Source: Prevotella sp. (GTDB taxonomy: Bacteria; Bacteroidota; Bacteroidia; Bacteroidales; Bacteroidaceae). Taken from it: a stretch of DNA of 64,000 bases. The stretch covers positions 62,001-126,000 of the forward strand of contig JAGCNO010000001.1 in the NCBI GenBank assembly GCA_017645905.1, written 5' to 3'. Of the stretch, positions 35,738 to 44,970 are shown in pieces (within the stretch, counting starts at the first letter, position 1; each line of letters begins with the position of its first letter). Position numbers and translations under genes: made by a program. Under the pieces are notes generated by a model. It ran no database searches, was not told the DNA's origin, and saw nothing but the letters and a program-made list of their open reading frames with translations.

Positions 35738-37093
35738 TTATTGAGATTGCCTCCGTCTGAGTTTCTTCAGATACCACATCAGGATGGGGATGGTGAAGGC
35801 GAAGGCGATGAAGTCGCTGCAGGGCATGGCGGCCCAGACGCCGTCGAGGTCCCACCACAGGGGCAGCAGGTAGGCCAGGGGCAGGAGGAAGATGAGCTGG
35901 CGCGAGAGCGAGAGGAAGATGCTGATGCGCACCTTGCCGATGCACTGGAAGAAATTGGTGATGACGGCCTGCGAGCCCACGACGAAGAACACCAGCATGT
36001 CGAACACCAGTCCCCGGGCGGCCAGGTTGATGAGGTCTGGGTCAGTAGTGAAGATACGGGCTATCTGACGGGGGAAGAGCATCGACACCGTCCATCCTAC
36101 AAGCAGGAAACCGGTGGCGGCGGCGATGGTCAGCCACAGACAACGCAGCATGCGGTCATACTTCTCCGCACCGTAGTTATAGCCCACGATGGGCTGCATG
36201 CCCTGCGTCACGCCCATGACGAACATGAAGAACACCATGACCATCGAGTTGGCTATCGAGTAGGCTCCCACACCCATGTCGCCGCCGTAGCGCACAAACT
36301 GGTTGTTCATGAAGATGACGATGACACACGATGTGGTCTGCATCAGGAAAGGCGAGACACCGATGCCGATGATGTTCGTCACCAGCTCACTCTTCAGACG
36401 GTAGATGCCGCGCTTCAAGTGGAGCAGTTCCTTCTTGTCGCTGAAGAGCCACATCTGCCAGCACAGGGCCATCGACTGCGAGGTGACGGTAGCCAATGCC
36501 GCACCCTTTATGCCTAACCTCAGCCACCACACGAAGGCAATGACCAGCACGATGTTCATGCCCACGGTGAAGAGCGTGGCCCACATGGCGTGGCGCGGCT
36601 TGCCGGCGGCACGCAGCACGGCGTTCATGCCAAAGTACATGTGAGTGATGATATTGCCTAAAAGGATGACCACCATAAACTCACGGGCGTATGGCAGTGT
36701 CACGTCCGAGGCTCCGAAGAAGCGCAGGATGGGGTCGAGGAACAGCAGGCAGACTACCATAAAGACAAGTCCGATGACGACGTTCAGCGTCACCGTGTTG
36801 CCCAGCAAGTGTTCCGCCGTCTCATAGTCGCGCTGGCCCAGCTTCACGCTGATGCACGTCGAGGCTCCAACACCCACGGCGGCACCGAAGGCAGCGCTGA
36901 GATTCATAAAGGGGAACGTGATGCCTAAGCCGGCAATGGCATTAGGCCCCACCACCTGACCTATCATCGCACGGTCGATAATATTATACAGCGAAGAGGC
37001 GGTCATCGCCACAATGGCTGGCAGGGCATACTGCCACAGCAGCTGTCCCACAGGCTTCTGACCCAACTCCAGTGCTTTCTGTTTGTTGTCCAT
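35738..37093 (-). CDS. MATE-family multidrug/drug-sodium antiporter
   Basis: I take ATG 37093 (MDNKQKALELGQKPVG), giving 451 residues, the usual MATE length. Twelve hydrophobic segments in two similar halves are visible, starting LLWQYALPAIVAMTASSLYNIIDRAMIG, the conserved first helix pair. Such inner-membrane proteins export cationic drugs or metabolites against Na+ or H+. Substrate unknown. It stands alone on the minus strand. Confidence 0.9.
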   Translation of the reverse strand: MDNKQKALELGQKPVGQLLWQYALPAIVAMTASSLYNIIDRAMIGQVVGPNAIAGLGITFPFMNLSAAFGAAVGVGASTCISVKLGQRDYETAEHLLGNTVTLNVVIGLVFMVVCLLFLDPILRFFGASDVTLPYAREFMVVILLGNIITHMYFGMNAVLRAAGKPRHAMWATLFTVGMNIVLVIAFVWWLRLGIKGAALATVTSQSMALCWQMWLFSDKKELLHLKRGIYRLKSELVTNIIGIGVSPFLMQTTSCVIVIFMNNQFVRYGGDMGVGAYSIANSMVMVFFMFVMGVTQGMQPIVGYNYGAEKYDRMLRCLWLTIAAATGFLLVGWTVSMLFPRQIARIFTTDPDLINLAARGLVFDMLVFFVVGSQAVITNFFQCIGKVRISIFLSLSRQLIFLLPLAYLLPLWWDLDGVWAAMPCSDFIAFAFTIPILMWYLKKLRRRQSQ

Positions 37094-37212
37094 AGAATAA
37101 GATGCAAAAACGAAAAAATCGCAATTCGGCCACAAATTTACACAAAATATCTTAAAGTCAGCGTGTTTTTAGGCAAAAAACATGCATTTAGGGCAAAAAA
37201 ACTGCTGCCCCT

Positions 37213-37378
37213 CAGACTTTAAGCCGTTCTTGCTCCATTTCATTACGCAAGCGTCACCCTTCGGGATGCCGGGCGCTCTCGATTCGAATAAGCCGTTCTT
37301 TCGATGGGAATAAGCCGTTCTTTCGTCGGGAAAAAGCCGTTCTTTCAAAGCGAATAAGCCGTTCTTTGCCGCTGCGCG
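37213..37378. repeat. GAAAGAACGG units and partial 80-bp repeat
   Basis: 37218-37275 is a diverged copy of the 80-bp repeat (CCGTTCTTGCTCCATTTC then ACGCAAGCGTC). 37279-37376 holds four inverse units, CCGTTCTTTC, separated by short A/G-rich linkers. The rest of the gap, 37094-37212 and 37380-37639, shows no gene. Confidence 0.75.
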
Positions 37379-37639
37379 GCCAAGTTGCTCACGCTCGGGA
37401 AAGAAAAATGGCTTTTTCTTTCCTCTCGCTTAATCGCAACTTTCTCTGACCCCTCCTGGTAGGCTCATTCCTCACCGTGTGTATGGGCAAAACGGAATTT
37501 GCCAAGCAAAAACACGTGCTGTGCGGTTGAAACAGACATGTATATGTCGATTTCTACCGCACATCACGCAAAAGACGCCCTTCCATATATGACATTTGTT
37601 AAGAAAACAGTCCAAAAAGTCTACATTTTTATCAGATTA

Positions 37640-37671
37640 TTTGGTTTTTTAAATGTTTATTTGTACTTTTG
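37640..37671 (+). promoter_or_regulatory. Promoter of the SusC/SusD operon
   Basis: TTTG (37640-37643), 20 bases, TACTTTTG (37664-37671). The leader to ATG 37772 is about 94 bases. Confidence 0.75.
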
Positions 37672-37771
37672 CGGCCAAATTGCCTTATTGGGTCGAAAAA
37701 TGCCCTTAAAACGCTTACATATTTATTTATATATTAACTAACTTTTATTAACAAACAAACGAGAGAGTTTT

Positions 37772-40700
37772 ATGGAAAGAAAACGAATCATGACTCTGGT
37801 TGCGATGCTCTTCCTACTCATAGGAGGAGTATTCTCGCAGTCTAAGGTGAATGGTATCGTGATCTCGCAGGAGGATGGACAGCCCGTAGTGGGCGTGTCT
37901 GTCCTCGTTGTGGGCACCAACATCGGTACCGTGACAGGCACTGACGGACGGTTCTCGCTGACCGTTCCCGAAGGCAGAAAGATGCTCCGCATCTCGTATG
38001 TGGGCATGGAGACACTCGAAGTGAGCGCACGTCCTAACATGCGCATCGTGCTCCGCTCGGGCGACACCACTATCGACGAGATTGTGGTGACGGCCATGGG
38101 CATCAGCCGCCAGCAGAAGACGCTGGGCTACTCGGCTCAGACCCTCGACAACGACGAGCTGACGGTGGGTAAGGTGACCGATGTCACCTCGGCACTGGCC
38201 GGTAAGGTGGCCGGTGTGCAGATCAACACCACGTCGTCAGACCCCGGACAGGCCAACTCGGTCATCATCCGTGGTATCAGCTCTATCAACGGAAGCAACC
38301 AGCCCCTCTACGTCGTTGACGGTGTGCCCCTCCAGCAGACCACCTTCTCCGGCAATCAGAAAGGCCAGGACGAGTTCCAAAACGCTGTGGGCGGTATCTC
38401 GAGCATCAACCCCAACGACATCGAGAACATGACGGTGCTGAAGGGTGCTGCCGCTACCGCACTCTATGGTAGCCGCGCTGCCAACGGTGTCATCATGATC
38501 ACCACCAAGAGCGGTAAGAAGCAGGGCGACAAGAACTTCCAGATTACTTATGACGGTAGCGTACAGTGGCGCAGCGTCAGCACGCTGCCTAAGTTCCAGA
38601 ACCAGTTTGGACAGGGATGGAACGGTAAGCAGACGTTCATCGAAAACGGTTCTTGGGGTCCTGAGTTCGACGGCTCACAGCAGATCTATGGTCCCATCTG
38701 GAACAACCAGCAGCTCATCCACAAGTATGAGGCTGTGGAGGACAACATCAAGGACTTCTACAAGACCGGCGTCTCAAACACCCACAGCGTGGCCCTCAAC
38801 GGCGTGTCTGAAGACAACAAGGTGACCTACTACCTGAGCTATAGCTACACCAACGACAATGGTATCATCCCCGGCGACAAGGACACCTACACCCGTAACA
38901 CCATCGCCTACCGCGGCAGCTACGACGCCACCAAGTGGCTGAAGCTCTCGTCGAGCGTGAACTTCTCTAAGAGCAATACCAACACCGTCGGCACCTACCA
39001 GGGAACCTCGATGATTGACGGTATCCTGGAGTTCCCCCGCGACATCTCGCTCGTAGACCGTCAGGACCTCTCGTCGCCCTTCGCCACACCTGAGGCTTGG
39101 TACACGCCCTACGGCATCACCAACCCCTACTGGGCTATTGAGAACAACTACAACCACAACGACGCCAAGCAGGTGTTCGGTAAGATTCAGGCCGACATCA
39201 AGCCCTTCCGCCAGCTGACGCTGACCTATCGCTTCGGCTTCGACTACACTGACTATGACCACAAGCTCGGCGTGCCCGAAATCAACCTCGACGACGCCCT
39301 CATCAATGAGGACTATGGCTATGCTCCCTCGAACATGAACCAGAGCGGTTACGTCTCGACGACCTATCTGCGCAAGTACGAGCTGAACCACGACTTCCTG
39401 GCCAACTGGCAGGACAAGTATTTCGACGGTCGCCTCGACGTGAACCTCATGGCTGGTGTGAACATGAGCGAGCGCTACAGCACCGCCACCCGTAACCAGA
39501 CCGACGGTCTGACCTTCTATACCGGCTTCTGGGACCTCTCCAACGGCTCCACCAAGACCGAAATCTTTGAGAGCCAGTCAAAGCGCCGCTCTGTAGGCCT
39601 CTTCGGCGACCTGACCTTAGGATGGGACGAGATGATCTACCTCGACCTCACCGCACGTAACGACTGGTCGTCGACGCTGCCCCTGGAGAAGAACAGCTAC
39701 TTCTATCCCGGCGCTACGCTGAGCTGGATCTTCACCCGACTCATTCCCAAGAACAACATCCTGACTTTCGGTAAGGCACGTATCGCCTATGGTAAGACAG
39801 GTAACGACGCTGGTGTCTACCAGGTTTATCCTCGCTACGTACAGGGCTACTCCAATGGTTACTATGCTGCCGACCTGACCACCTTCCCCTTCAACGGTGT
39901 CAACGCCTTCCAGACAGCAGGTACGGCTGGTAGTAGCGACCTGAAGCCTGAGATGACCACCGAGTTTGAGATTGGTCTGAACCTGGCCTTCTTCAACAAC
40001 CGCATCAACATCGACGCCGCCTACTACAACCGTAACACCGACGACCAGATCTTCACCCTGCCCGTTGACCCCGCTACGGGTTACAGTAACATGGTTACTA
40101 ACTTCGGTAAGGTGCGCAACCGCGGTTTTGAGTTGTTAGTCAACACCGTTCCCGTGCAGACCAAGAACTTCCGCTGGGAACTGGGCTTCAACTTCGCCAA
40201 GAACAACAACAAGGTCATCTCGATGCCTGCAAGCCTTGATGGTGGTATGGTCAACATCAACGGCTTCTCCGCTGGTAACGACGCCGTCTACATGCGTGCA
40301 GTCGAGGGCCTGCCTATGGGTGAGCTGTTCACCTATCTGCCCCAGTACACCGAGGATGGCAAGCTCATCGTAGGTGACAGCGGACAGCCCCTGCTGACCG
40401 ACGAAGTGAAGGACACTGGCAAGAACGTGAACCCCGACTGGACTGGCGGTGTCACCACAGCCCTCACATGGAAGGGTCTCACCCTGAGCGCAGCTCTCGA
40501 TATCCGTAAGGGCGGCTGGATGTTCTCACGTACGAAGAACCTCATGCAGTTTACCGGTAACGGCGACATCACGCTCTACAACGAGCGCCGTCCGTTCGTC
40601 ATTCCCAACTCGGTCTATGCCGACGGAACGGAGAACACCACGCCTATCTACCTGAGCAACCAGGGCGTACAGGACTACTTCAATCTCTATGGCGCTGGCG

Positions 40701-40978
40701 AAGGTGGCGAGTTCTACCTGCTCGACCGCTCGTTTGTCAAGCTGCGCAACATCACGCTGGCCTACTCACTGCCTAAGACGCTGGTCAGCCGCCTCTACCT
40801 GAGCGACATCACCCTCTCGGTATTCGCCAACAACCTGTTCACCTGGACCCACAAGGCCAACCGCTACATCGACCCGGAGACCTCGTCTTACGGTAACGAC
40901 CTCGATGGCCTCTTCGGTGAACTCTATTCTAACCCTGCCTGCCGCAACTTCGGTTTCAACGTAGGTATTAAGTTCTAA
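37772..40978 (+). CDS. SusC/RagA-type TonB-linked outer-membrane transporter
   Basis: 1,068 residues. Signal peptide to about 23 (FSQSKVNG), carboxypeptidase-regulatory-like domain (about 25-105; GTVTGTDGRFSLTVPEG), plug with the SusC phrase LYVVDGVPLQQTT and then a 22-stranded barrel. It imports oligomers captured by its SusD lid. The next three genes encode SusD and two lipoproteins with 20-, 49- and 7-base gaps, so one operon. The set of companions resembles B. thetaiotaomicron BT2261-2264, a SusCD complex found with bound peptides; peptide import here is inference. No glycosidase or sensor gene is adjacent. Confidence 0.93.
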   Translation: MERKRIMTLVAMLFLLIGGVFSQSKVNGIVISQEDGQPVVGVSVLVVGTNIGTVTGTDGRFSLTVPEGRKMLRISYVGMETLEVSARPNMRIVLRSGDTTIDEIVVTAMGISRQQKTLGYSAQTLDNDELTVGKVTDVTSALAGKVAGVQINTTSSDPGQANSVIIRGISSINGSNQPLYVVDGVPLQQTTFSGNQKGQDEFQNAVGGISSINPNDIENMTVLKGAAATALYGSRAANGVIMITTKSGKKQGDKNFQITYDGSVQWRSVSTLPKFQNQFGQGWNGKQTFIENGSWGPEFDGSQQIYGPIWNNQQLIHKYEAVEDNIKDFYKTGVSNTHSVALNGVSEDNKVTYYLSYSYTNDNGIIPGDKDTYTRNTIAYRGSYDATKWLKLSSSVNFSKSNTNTVGTYQGTSMIDGILEFPRDISLVDRQDLSSPFATPEAWYTPYGITNPYWAIENNYNHNDAKQVFGKIQADIKPFRQLTLTYRFGFDYTDYDHKLGVPEINLDDALINEDYGYAPSNMNQSGYVSTTYLRKYELNHDFLANWQDKYFDGRLDVNLMAGVNMSERYSTATRNQTDGLTFYTGFWDLSNGSTKTEIFESQSKRRSVGLFGDLTLGWDEMIYLDLTARNDWSSTLPLEKNSYFYPGATLSWIFTRLIPKNNILTFGKARIAYGKTGNDAGVYQVYPRYVQGYSNGYYAADLTTFPFNGVNAFQTAGTAGSSDLKPEMTTEFEIGLNLAFFNNRINIDAAYYNRNTDDQIFTLPVDPATGYSNMVTNFGKVRNRGFELLVNTVPVQTKNFRWELGFNFAKNNNKVISMPASLDGGMVNINGFSAGNDAVYMRAVEGLPMGELFTYLPQYTEDGKLIVGDSGQPLLTDEVKDTGKNVNPDWTGGVTTALTWKGLTLSAALDIRKGGWMFSRTKNLMQFTGNGDITLYNERRPFVIPNSVYADGTENTTPIYLSNQGVQDYFNLYGAGEGGEFYLLDRSFVKLRNITLAYSLPKTLVSRLYLSDITLSVFANNLFTWTHKANRYIDPETSSYGNDLDGLFGELYSNPACRNFGFNVGIKF

Positions 40979-40998
40979 AGAGAAGGAGGAAGAATATT

Positions 40999-42513
40999 AT
41001 GAAGAAATTAGCAATTATATCTACTTTTGCACTGGGACTGGCCTTTACGTCTTGTGACAGCTATCTGGACATCAACCAGGACCCGAACTCGCCCGCCGAA
41101 AGCAACATGACTACCAGCATCATGCTGCCCGCAGCCGAGTTGAACCTTGCCGGCAGCTATGGTAACTTCATGCGCATCACCGGCGGCTACTACGCACAGC
41201 ACTATGCACAGACCTTCGGTACGTCGAACTATCTGGACTTCTCACAGTTCAAGATGTCGGCAACACGCTCCAGCGGCACCTATACGCAGCTGAACTCACG
41301 CGTGCTGAAGAACCTGGAGACCATCCGCTCGCTGGCCAAGGCCAATGAGGAGTGGGGCAGCTATCTCGCCGCCACCACACTGCGCGCCTTCACCTATCAG
41401 GCTCTCGTTGACTGCTACGGCGAACTGCCTTTCTCTGAGGCTTTCGATGTAAGTAAGTCATCGCCGAAGTATGACGACGGCGCCGACATCTATGCCGGTA
41501 TCCTTGCCGAGCTGGACGAGGCACTCGAAAAGGCACAGGCTGCCGACCAAGTGGCTACCAACTTCCTGTTCCCGGGAAAGAACGCCGCCAGCTGGATTCA
41601 GTTTGCCAACGCCGTCAAGCTGAAGATTATGATGCGTGAGATTGACGTCAAGAACGACGTCGTCGCTGCCATTGGCAAGCTCGTCACCGACGACAACTTC
41701 CCCGAAGAGGATGTGGCCTACGCCGGCTGCTGGAAGGACGAGGCCGGAGCCATGAGCCCCTACTTTGCTGAAGAGTTCTCGCCTGCATGGGGTTCCACAC
41801 AGATTAATGTCGTGGCCAACGTCGCCATCATCGGCACCATGCTACAGAAAGATGACGAGGGCAACGTAACCTACGAAGACCCCCGCCTGCCCGCTTTCTT
41901 CGAGAAGAACAGCTCGGGTAACTACACCGGTAGCATCTCTGGCTCCAACTTCTCCACGTCAGACAACTACAAGTCTACCTATTGGTGCCGCCCCGTGGCA
42001 TCGTATGACATGCCCGTCTATCTCATTACCCGCTCGGAGATTGAGTTCTTCATCGCTGAGTACTACGCCCGCCAGAACAATGCCGCACAAGCTCAGGCTC
42101 ACTACAACGCCGCCATCGAGGCTTCCTGCGCTTCAGCAGGCGTCAGTGGTGCCGAAGAGGTCATCGCCAAATTCCCCTACAACCAGGGCAGCTGGAAACA
42201 GACCATCGGCATCTCGAAGTGGATTGCACTGGCCGGAACGAACAACTACGAGGCATGGTGCGAGGCTCGCCGTCTGAACTACCCCGCCTTTGGCAACGTC
42301 AGTGGCTCACAGATGTACAATCAGAGAGACGACTCTTCCTACAAGCCCGAACTCTATGTACCCGGAACACTCTACACCCCCATCTTGGTGGAAGACAAGT
42401 TAGGACCTAACAAGATTCTGGAGCGCTGGCCTTACGCCGACAGCTCGGCATCGCGCAACGGCAGCTCGCCCGAATTCCCCGGCTACACAACTCCCGTCTT
42501 CTGGGGCAAGTAG
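40999..42513 (+). CDS. SusD/RagB-family substrate-binding lipoprotein
   Basis: 504 residues with a lipoprotein signal (LGLAFTSCDSYLDINQDPN; lipidated Cys near 19). The YLDINQDPNSP start, tetratricopeptide-like helices and the FFIAEYYARQNNAAQAQAHY segment identify the SusD_2 group. It forms the hinged lid over the SusC barrel encoded just upstream. Confidence 0.92.
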   Translation: MKKLAIISTFALGLAFTSCDSYLDINQDPNSPAESNMTTSIMLPAAELNLAGSYGNFMRITGGYYAQHYAQTFGTSNYLDFSQFKMSATRSSGTYTQLNSRVLKNLETIRSLAKANEEWGSYLAATTLRAFTYQALVDCYGELPFSEAFDVSKSSPKYDDGADIYAGILAELDEALEKAQAADQVATNFLFPGKNAASWIQFANAVKLKIMMREIDVKNDVVAAIGKLVTDDNFPEEDVAYAGCWKDEAGAMSPYFAEEFSPAWGSTQINVVANVAIIGTMLQKDDEGNVTYEDPRLPAFFEKNSSGNYTGSISGSNFSTSDNYKSTYWCRPVASYDMPVYLITRSEIEFFIAEYYARQNNAAQAQAHYNAAIEASCASAGVSGAEEVIAKFPYNQGSWKQTIGISKWIALAGTNNYEAWCEARRLNYPAFGNVSGSQMYNQRDDSSYKPELYVPGTLYTPILVEDKLGPNKILERWPYADSSASRNGSSPEFPGYTTPVFWGK

Positions 42514-42562
42514 GAAAGAGCATGTCTAATTCCGCTATAATTCACTTAAGAAAAGAGACATT

Positions 42563-43270
42563 ATGAAAAAGAATATCATCTATACAATGCTTTTCGCAGC
42601 TGCCGCCTTCATATTGACCAGCTGCGGCGATGACGAGTCAGCAGGCCTCTCGCGCATTACCTACTATCCGACCATTGAGTTGGAGGGTGGCTCTACCATC
42701 TTTGTCACCAAGGGTTCAGCTTGGAAAGACCCCGGCTACACCTCAATGATGGGTACTGAGGACGTGACCGACAAAGTCACCGTCAACTCAAACGTCGACA
42801 TGAACACTGGCGGTGTTTACACCGTAACGTACACCACCGCTAAGAACAGCGACGGATTTGGCTCCAGCACTTCACGTACTGTCTATGTATGGGATCCCTC
42901 CAACGGCCTCGATGGCTATTACACCTGCACGGCCGATGGCTATCGCATTTACAACGGCAACCAAGTGGGATTTAACAAGGACTTCACCATTCTGCTCATC
43001 CGCGCTGAAGGCGAAAATGTCTATGTCGACGACTTCTTCGGAGGCTGGTACTGCCAGCGCGCCGGCTATGGCGACAACTACAAGATGGGCGGCAAGATGA
43101 AACTTGCTGCTGACGGTACGCTGTCGCTCGTGAGCAGTCTCGTTCCCGGATGGGGTGACTCACTCGACGACCTTAGCGGAACCTACGATGCCGAGGCCAA
43201 AACCTTCCACGTAATCTCCGTTTACAACGGTAAAACTATGTATTTCCACATGAACTGGGTAAAGCAATAA
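42563..43270 (+). CDS. SusCD-associated lipoprotein (DUF5012/DUF5011-like)
   Basis: 235 residues; lipoprotein signal ending ILTSCGDDES. Residues about 35-115 form an Ig-like bacterial domain (GSTIFVTKGSAWKDPGYTS, then GVYTVTYTTAKN) of the DUF5011/5012 type. The C-terminal half is beta-rich with unknown role. Position as third gene of the operon matches the surface lipoprotein of BT2262 type. Confidence 0.75.
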   Translation: MKKNIIYTMLFAAAAFILTSCGDDESAGLSRITYYPTIELEGGSTIFVTKGSAWKDPGYTSMMGTEDVTDKVTVNSNVDMNTGGVYTVTYTTAKNSDGFGSSTSRTVYVWDPSNGLDGYYTCTADGYRIYNGNQVGFNKDFTILLIRAEGENVYVDDFFGGWYCQRAGYGDNYKMGGKMKLAADGTLSLVSSLVPGWGDSLDDLSGTYDAEAKTFHVISVYNGKTMYFHMNWVKQ

Positions 43271-43277
43271 AACGATT

Positions 43278-44006
43278 ATGAAGAAAGTATTATATTTTGC
43301 AGCACTGCTATTCCTTGCTACAGCTTGCGAGAAGGAAGATATTGAGAACACTGCCACCGTCAGCATGTCTGGCCAGTGGTATTGCACGGTAGATGCCGTC
43401 GATGATGCCGGTGTCCCCATTCATGTTCCTATTCAGTTTGACGAGAATGGCAATCCCGTTCGATATAACGACGGAGAAAACTATTTCGGACTCGAGAATC
43501 CCAGAACCCTCATCCTGACCTACAACACCTCGGCTAACTCAGCCACGGAGATGTGGGTGGACAACATGGGCATCGGGAACTTCGCTGCCGACTATGCCAA
43601 CTATTGGAAGAGCTATGGTTTCTATCCCACCTACACCATCAAGACCAAGGTTATCATTGACCAGAACGCCCTGACATTCAAGAGCACTGATTCAGAGAAC
43701 CTCGGCGAGGGTTATCAGTGGTGGAGAACAGATGTGAAGCTCGACGAGAAGGGTGACACCATTTGGGCCGACGAGGACAAGACAGAGCCTGAGACCGTCG
43801 ACGTGATGTTCCACGAGGAGAAGGCTATGCCCGTCACCATCGATGGTAAGATCCTGAAGGGTGCCGGCCGCCAGAACAACGGCTCGCCTGCCGACAGCAT
43901 CATCTTCTTCGTCACCTACAAGAACGACCCCTGGTACCCCGATGACGGCTACACCAAGTACAAGGTTAGCGGCATCCGCTACAGCGGTCTCGTAGAGAAC
44001 GACTAA
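43278..44006 (+). CDS. Lipoprotein of the lipid-binding putative hydrolase family (PF12888-like)
   Basis: 242 residues; signal ending LFLATACEKED. The ISMSGQWYCTVDA-like start (here VSMSGQWYCTVD), NPRTLILTYNTSAN and DSIIFFVTYKNDPWY fit the BT2261-type 'lipid-binding' lipoproteins that accompany SusCD pairs. Seven bases after the previous gene. Its stop codon lies within a 52-bp sequence repeated at 44894-44945. Confidence 0.75.
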   Translation: MKKVLYFAALLFLATACEKEDIENTATVSMSGQWYCTVDAVDDAGVPIHVPIQFDENGNPVRYNDGENYFGLENPRTLILTYNTSANSATEMWVDNMGIGNFAADYANYWKSYGFYPTYTIKTKVIIDQNALTFKSTDSENLGEGYQWWRTDVKLDEKGDTIWADEDKTEPETVDVMFHEEKAMPVTIDGKILKGAGRQNNGSPADSIIFFVTYKNDPWYPDDGYTKYKVSGIRYSGLVEND

Positions 44007-44050
44007 TCCACTATCAGGTGCATAACTATTTCGGCGGCATCACCCACACA
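43999..44050 (+). repeat. 52-bp direct repeat, left copy
   Basis: Identical over 52 bases to 44894-44945. It starts in the last codons of the preceding lipoprotein gene (AC GAC TAA) and ends CACCCACACA. The two copies bracket the HEPN/MNT module. Confidence 0.9.
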
Positions 44051-44074
44051 TGGGCGGTGCCACCGTTTTTCTGC
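44034..44074 (+). terminator. Terminator of the SusCD operon
   Basis: GGCGGCATCACCC pairs (with G-U pairs) with GGGCGGTGCCACC, followed by GTTTTTC. The left arm belongs to the duplicated 52 bp. Confidence 0.65.
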
Positions 44075-44119
44075 TTTATGCCACAAACGGCTTTTCTGTT
44101 TGAAAAAGTCTGATAAACA

Positions 44120-44151
44120 TTTGGCGGTATCAGGGAAAAGTACTACCTTTG
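44120..44151 (+). promoter_or_regulatory. Promoter of the HEPN/MNT module
   Basis: TTTG (44120-44123), 20 bases, TACCTTTG (44144-44151); the ATG follows at 44175. Confidence 0.8.
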
Positions 44152-44174
44152 CAGCAAACAAAAAGTGACAGATT

Positions 44175-44591
44175 ATGGCAGAATACCCTAGATGGACGGA
44201 GCGACTTACAGTTTTCGGCAACGCTCTGGAAAGGTTGACGGTTGTCGTTGACCTTAGTAGACACCAAAAACTGAATGAGTTTGAACGTGACAGTCTCATC
44301 AAGCGTTTTGAGTTCACATACGAGATGGGCTGGAAGCTGATGATGAGTTTCGAGAAAGAAAATGGTGTCACTGGGATGCTTGGTTCAAAGGATGTCATCC
44401 GACACGCCGTGGCCTTAGGGCTGATAGAAAACGGAGAGGCTTGGATGGACATGATAGATGCACGCAATCAAACGTCTCACGTCTATGATGAGGAAACTGC
44501 TGCCGACGTTTCTGATAGCATCATTTTTACATTTCATCCTTTGCTGCTGGCACTACAAGAAAAAATGAAACATATAGAATGTACGGATTGA
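44175..44591 (+). CDS. HEPN-family protein of a HepT/MntA toxin-antitoxin pair (HI0074-like)
   Basis: 138 residues, all helical. The RNQTSH sequence near residue 97 is the R-x4-H motif of HEPN ribonucleases, in the usual setting DARNQTSHVYDE. Family members are called nucleotidyltransferase substrate-binding proteins and act as RNA-cutting toxins neutralised by adenylylation by their MNT partner. The partner gene overlaps its end by 13 bases. Confidence 0.88.
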   Translation: MAEYPRWTERLTVFGNALERLTVVVDLSRHQKLNEFERDSLIKRFEFTYEMGWKLMMSFEKENGVTGMLGSKDVIRHAVALGLIENGEAWMDMIDARNQTSHVYDEETAADVSDSIIFTFHPLLLALQEKMKHIECTD

Positions 44592-44878
44592 GCGACAGGT
44601 CATACAAGGAACTTATTCAGATATTGGCTTCTATACCTGAGATTGACGAGGCCATTATCTATGGATCTCGTGCCCGTGGCGATTACTGGCATGCATCAGA
44701 CATTGACCTGTCCTTAAAAGGAAAAGACCTTACCAAACGGACTATCCGGGTGCTTAATGATAAGCTCTACGAGTCGCACATACCCTATTTCTTCGACACC
44801 AACATCTACTCCGACATTCGCAACCCAGCATTTAAGGCGAATATAGACCGCGATGGGAAACTTTTCTTCCGTCGGTAG
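44579..44878 (+). CDS. MNT-family minimal nucleotidyltransferase (antitoxin MntA-like)
   Basis: 99 residues. Active-site motif GSRARGDYWHASDIDLSL (GSxxRGxxxxxSDIDL) near 30-45, with the two metal-binding Asp residues. In known HEPN/MNT pairs this enzyme adds AMP to a Tyr near the HEPN active site. It is the second gene of the pair and ends 15 bases before the right-hand direct repeat. Confidence 0.9.
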   Translation: MYGLSDRSYKELIQILASIPEIDEAIIYGSRARGDYWHASDIDLSLKGKDLTKRTIRVLNDKLYESHIPYFFDTNIYSDIRNPAFKANIDRDGKLFFRR

Positions 44879-44893
44879 CACAGAACTGGCATC

Positions 44894-44945
44894 ACGACTA
44901 ATCCACTATCAGGTGCATAACTATTTCGGCGGCATCACCCACACA
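44894..44945 (+). repeat. 52-bp direct repeat, right copy
   Basis: Exact copy of 43999-44050. Here the shared GGCGGCATCACC arm pairs with a different downstream arm (GGTCGGGCCGCC at 44947 on), followed by GATTTTTG, so both copies appear to act as terminators. Confidence 0.9.
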
Positions 44946-44970
44946 AGGTCGGGCCGCCGATTTTTGTTAC

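Noticed and set aside
37499..37741. 80-codon plus-strand frame before the SusC gene
   Set aside because: It overlaps the SusC promoter and shows no recognisable features.
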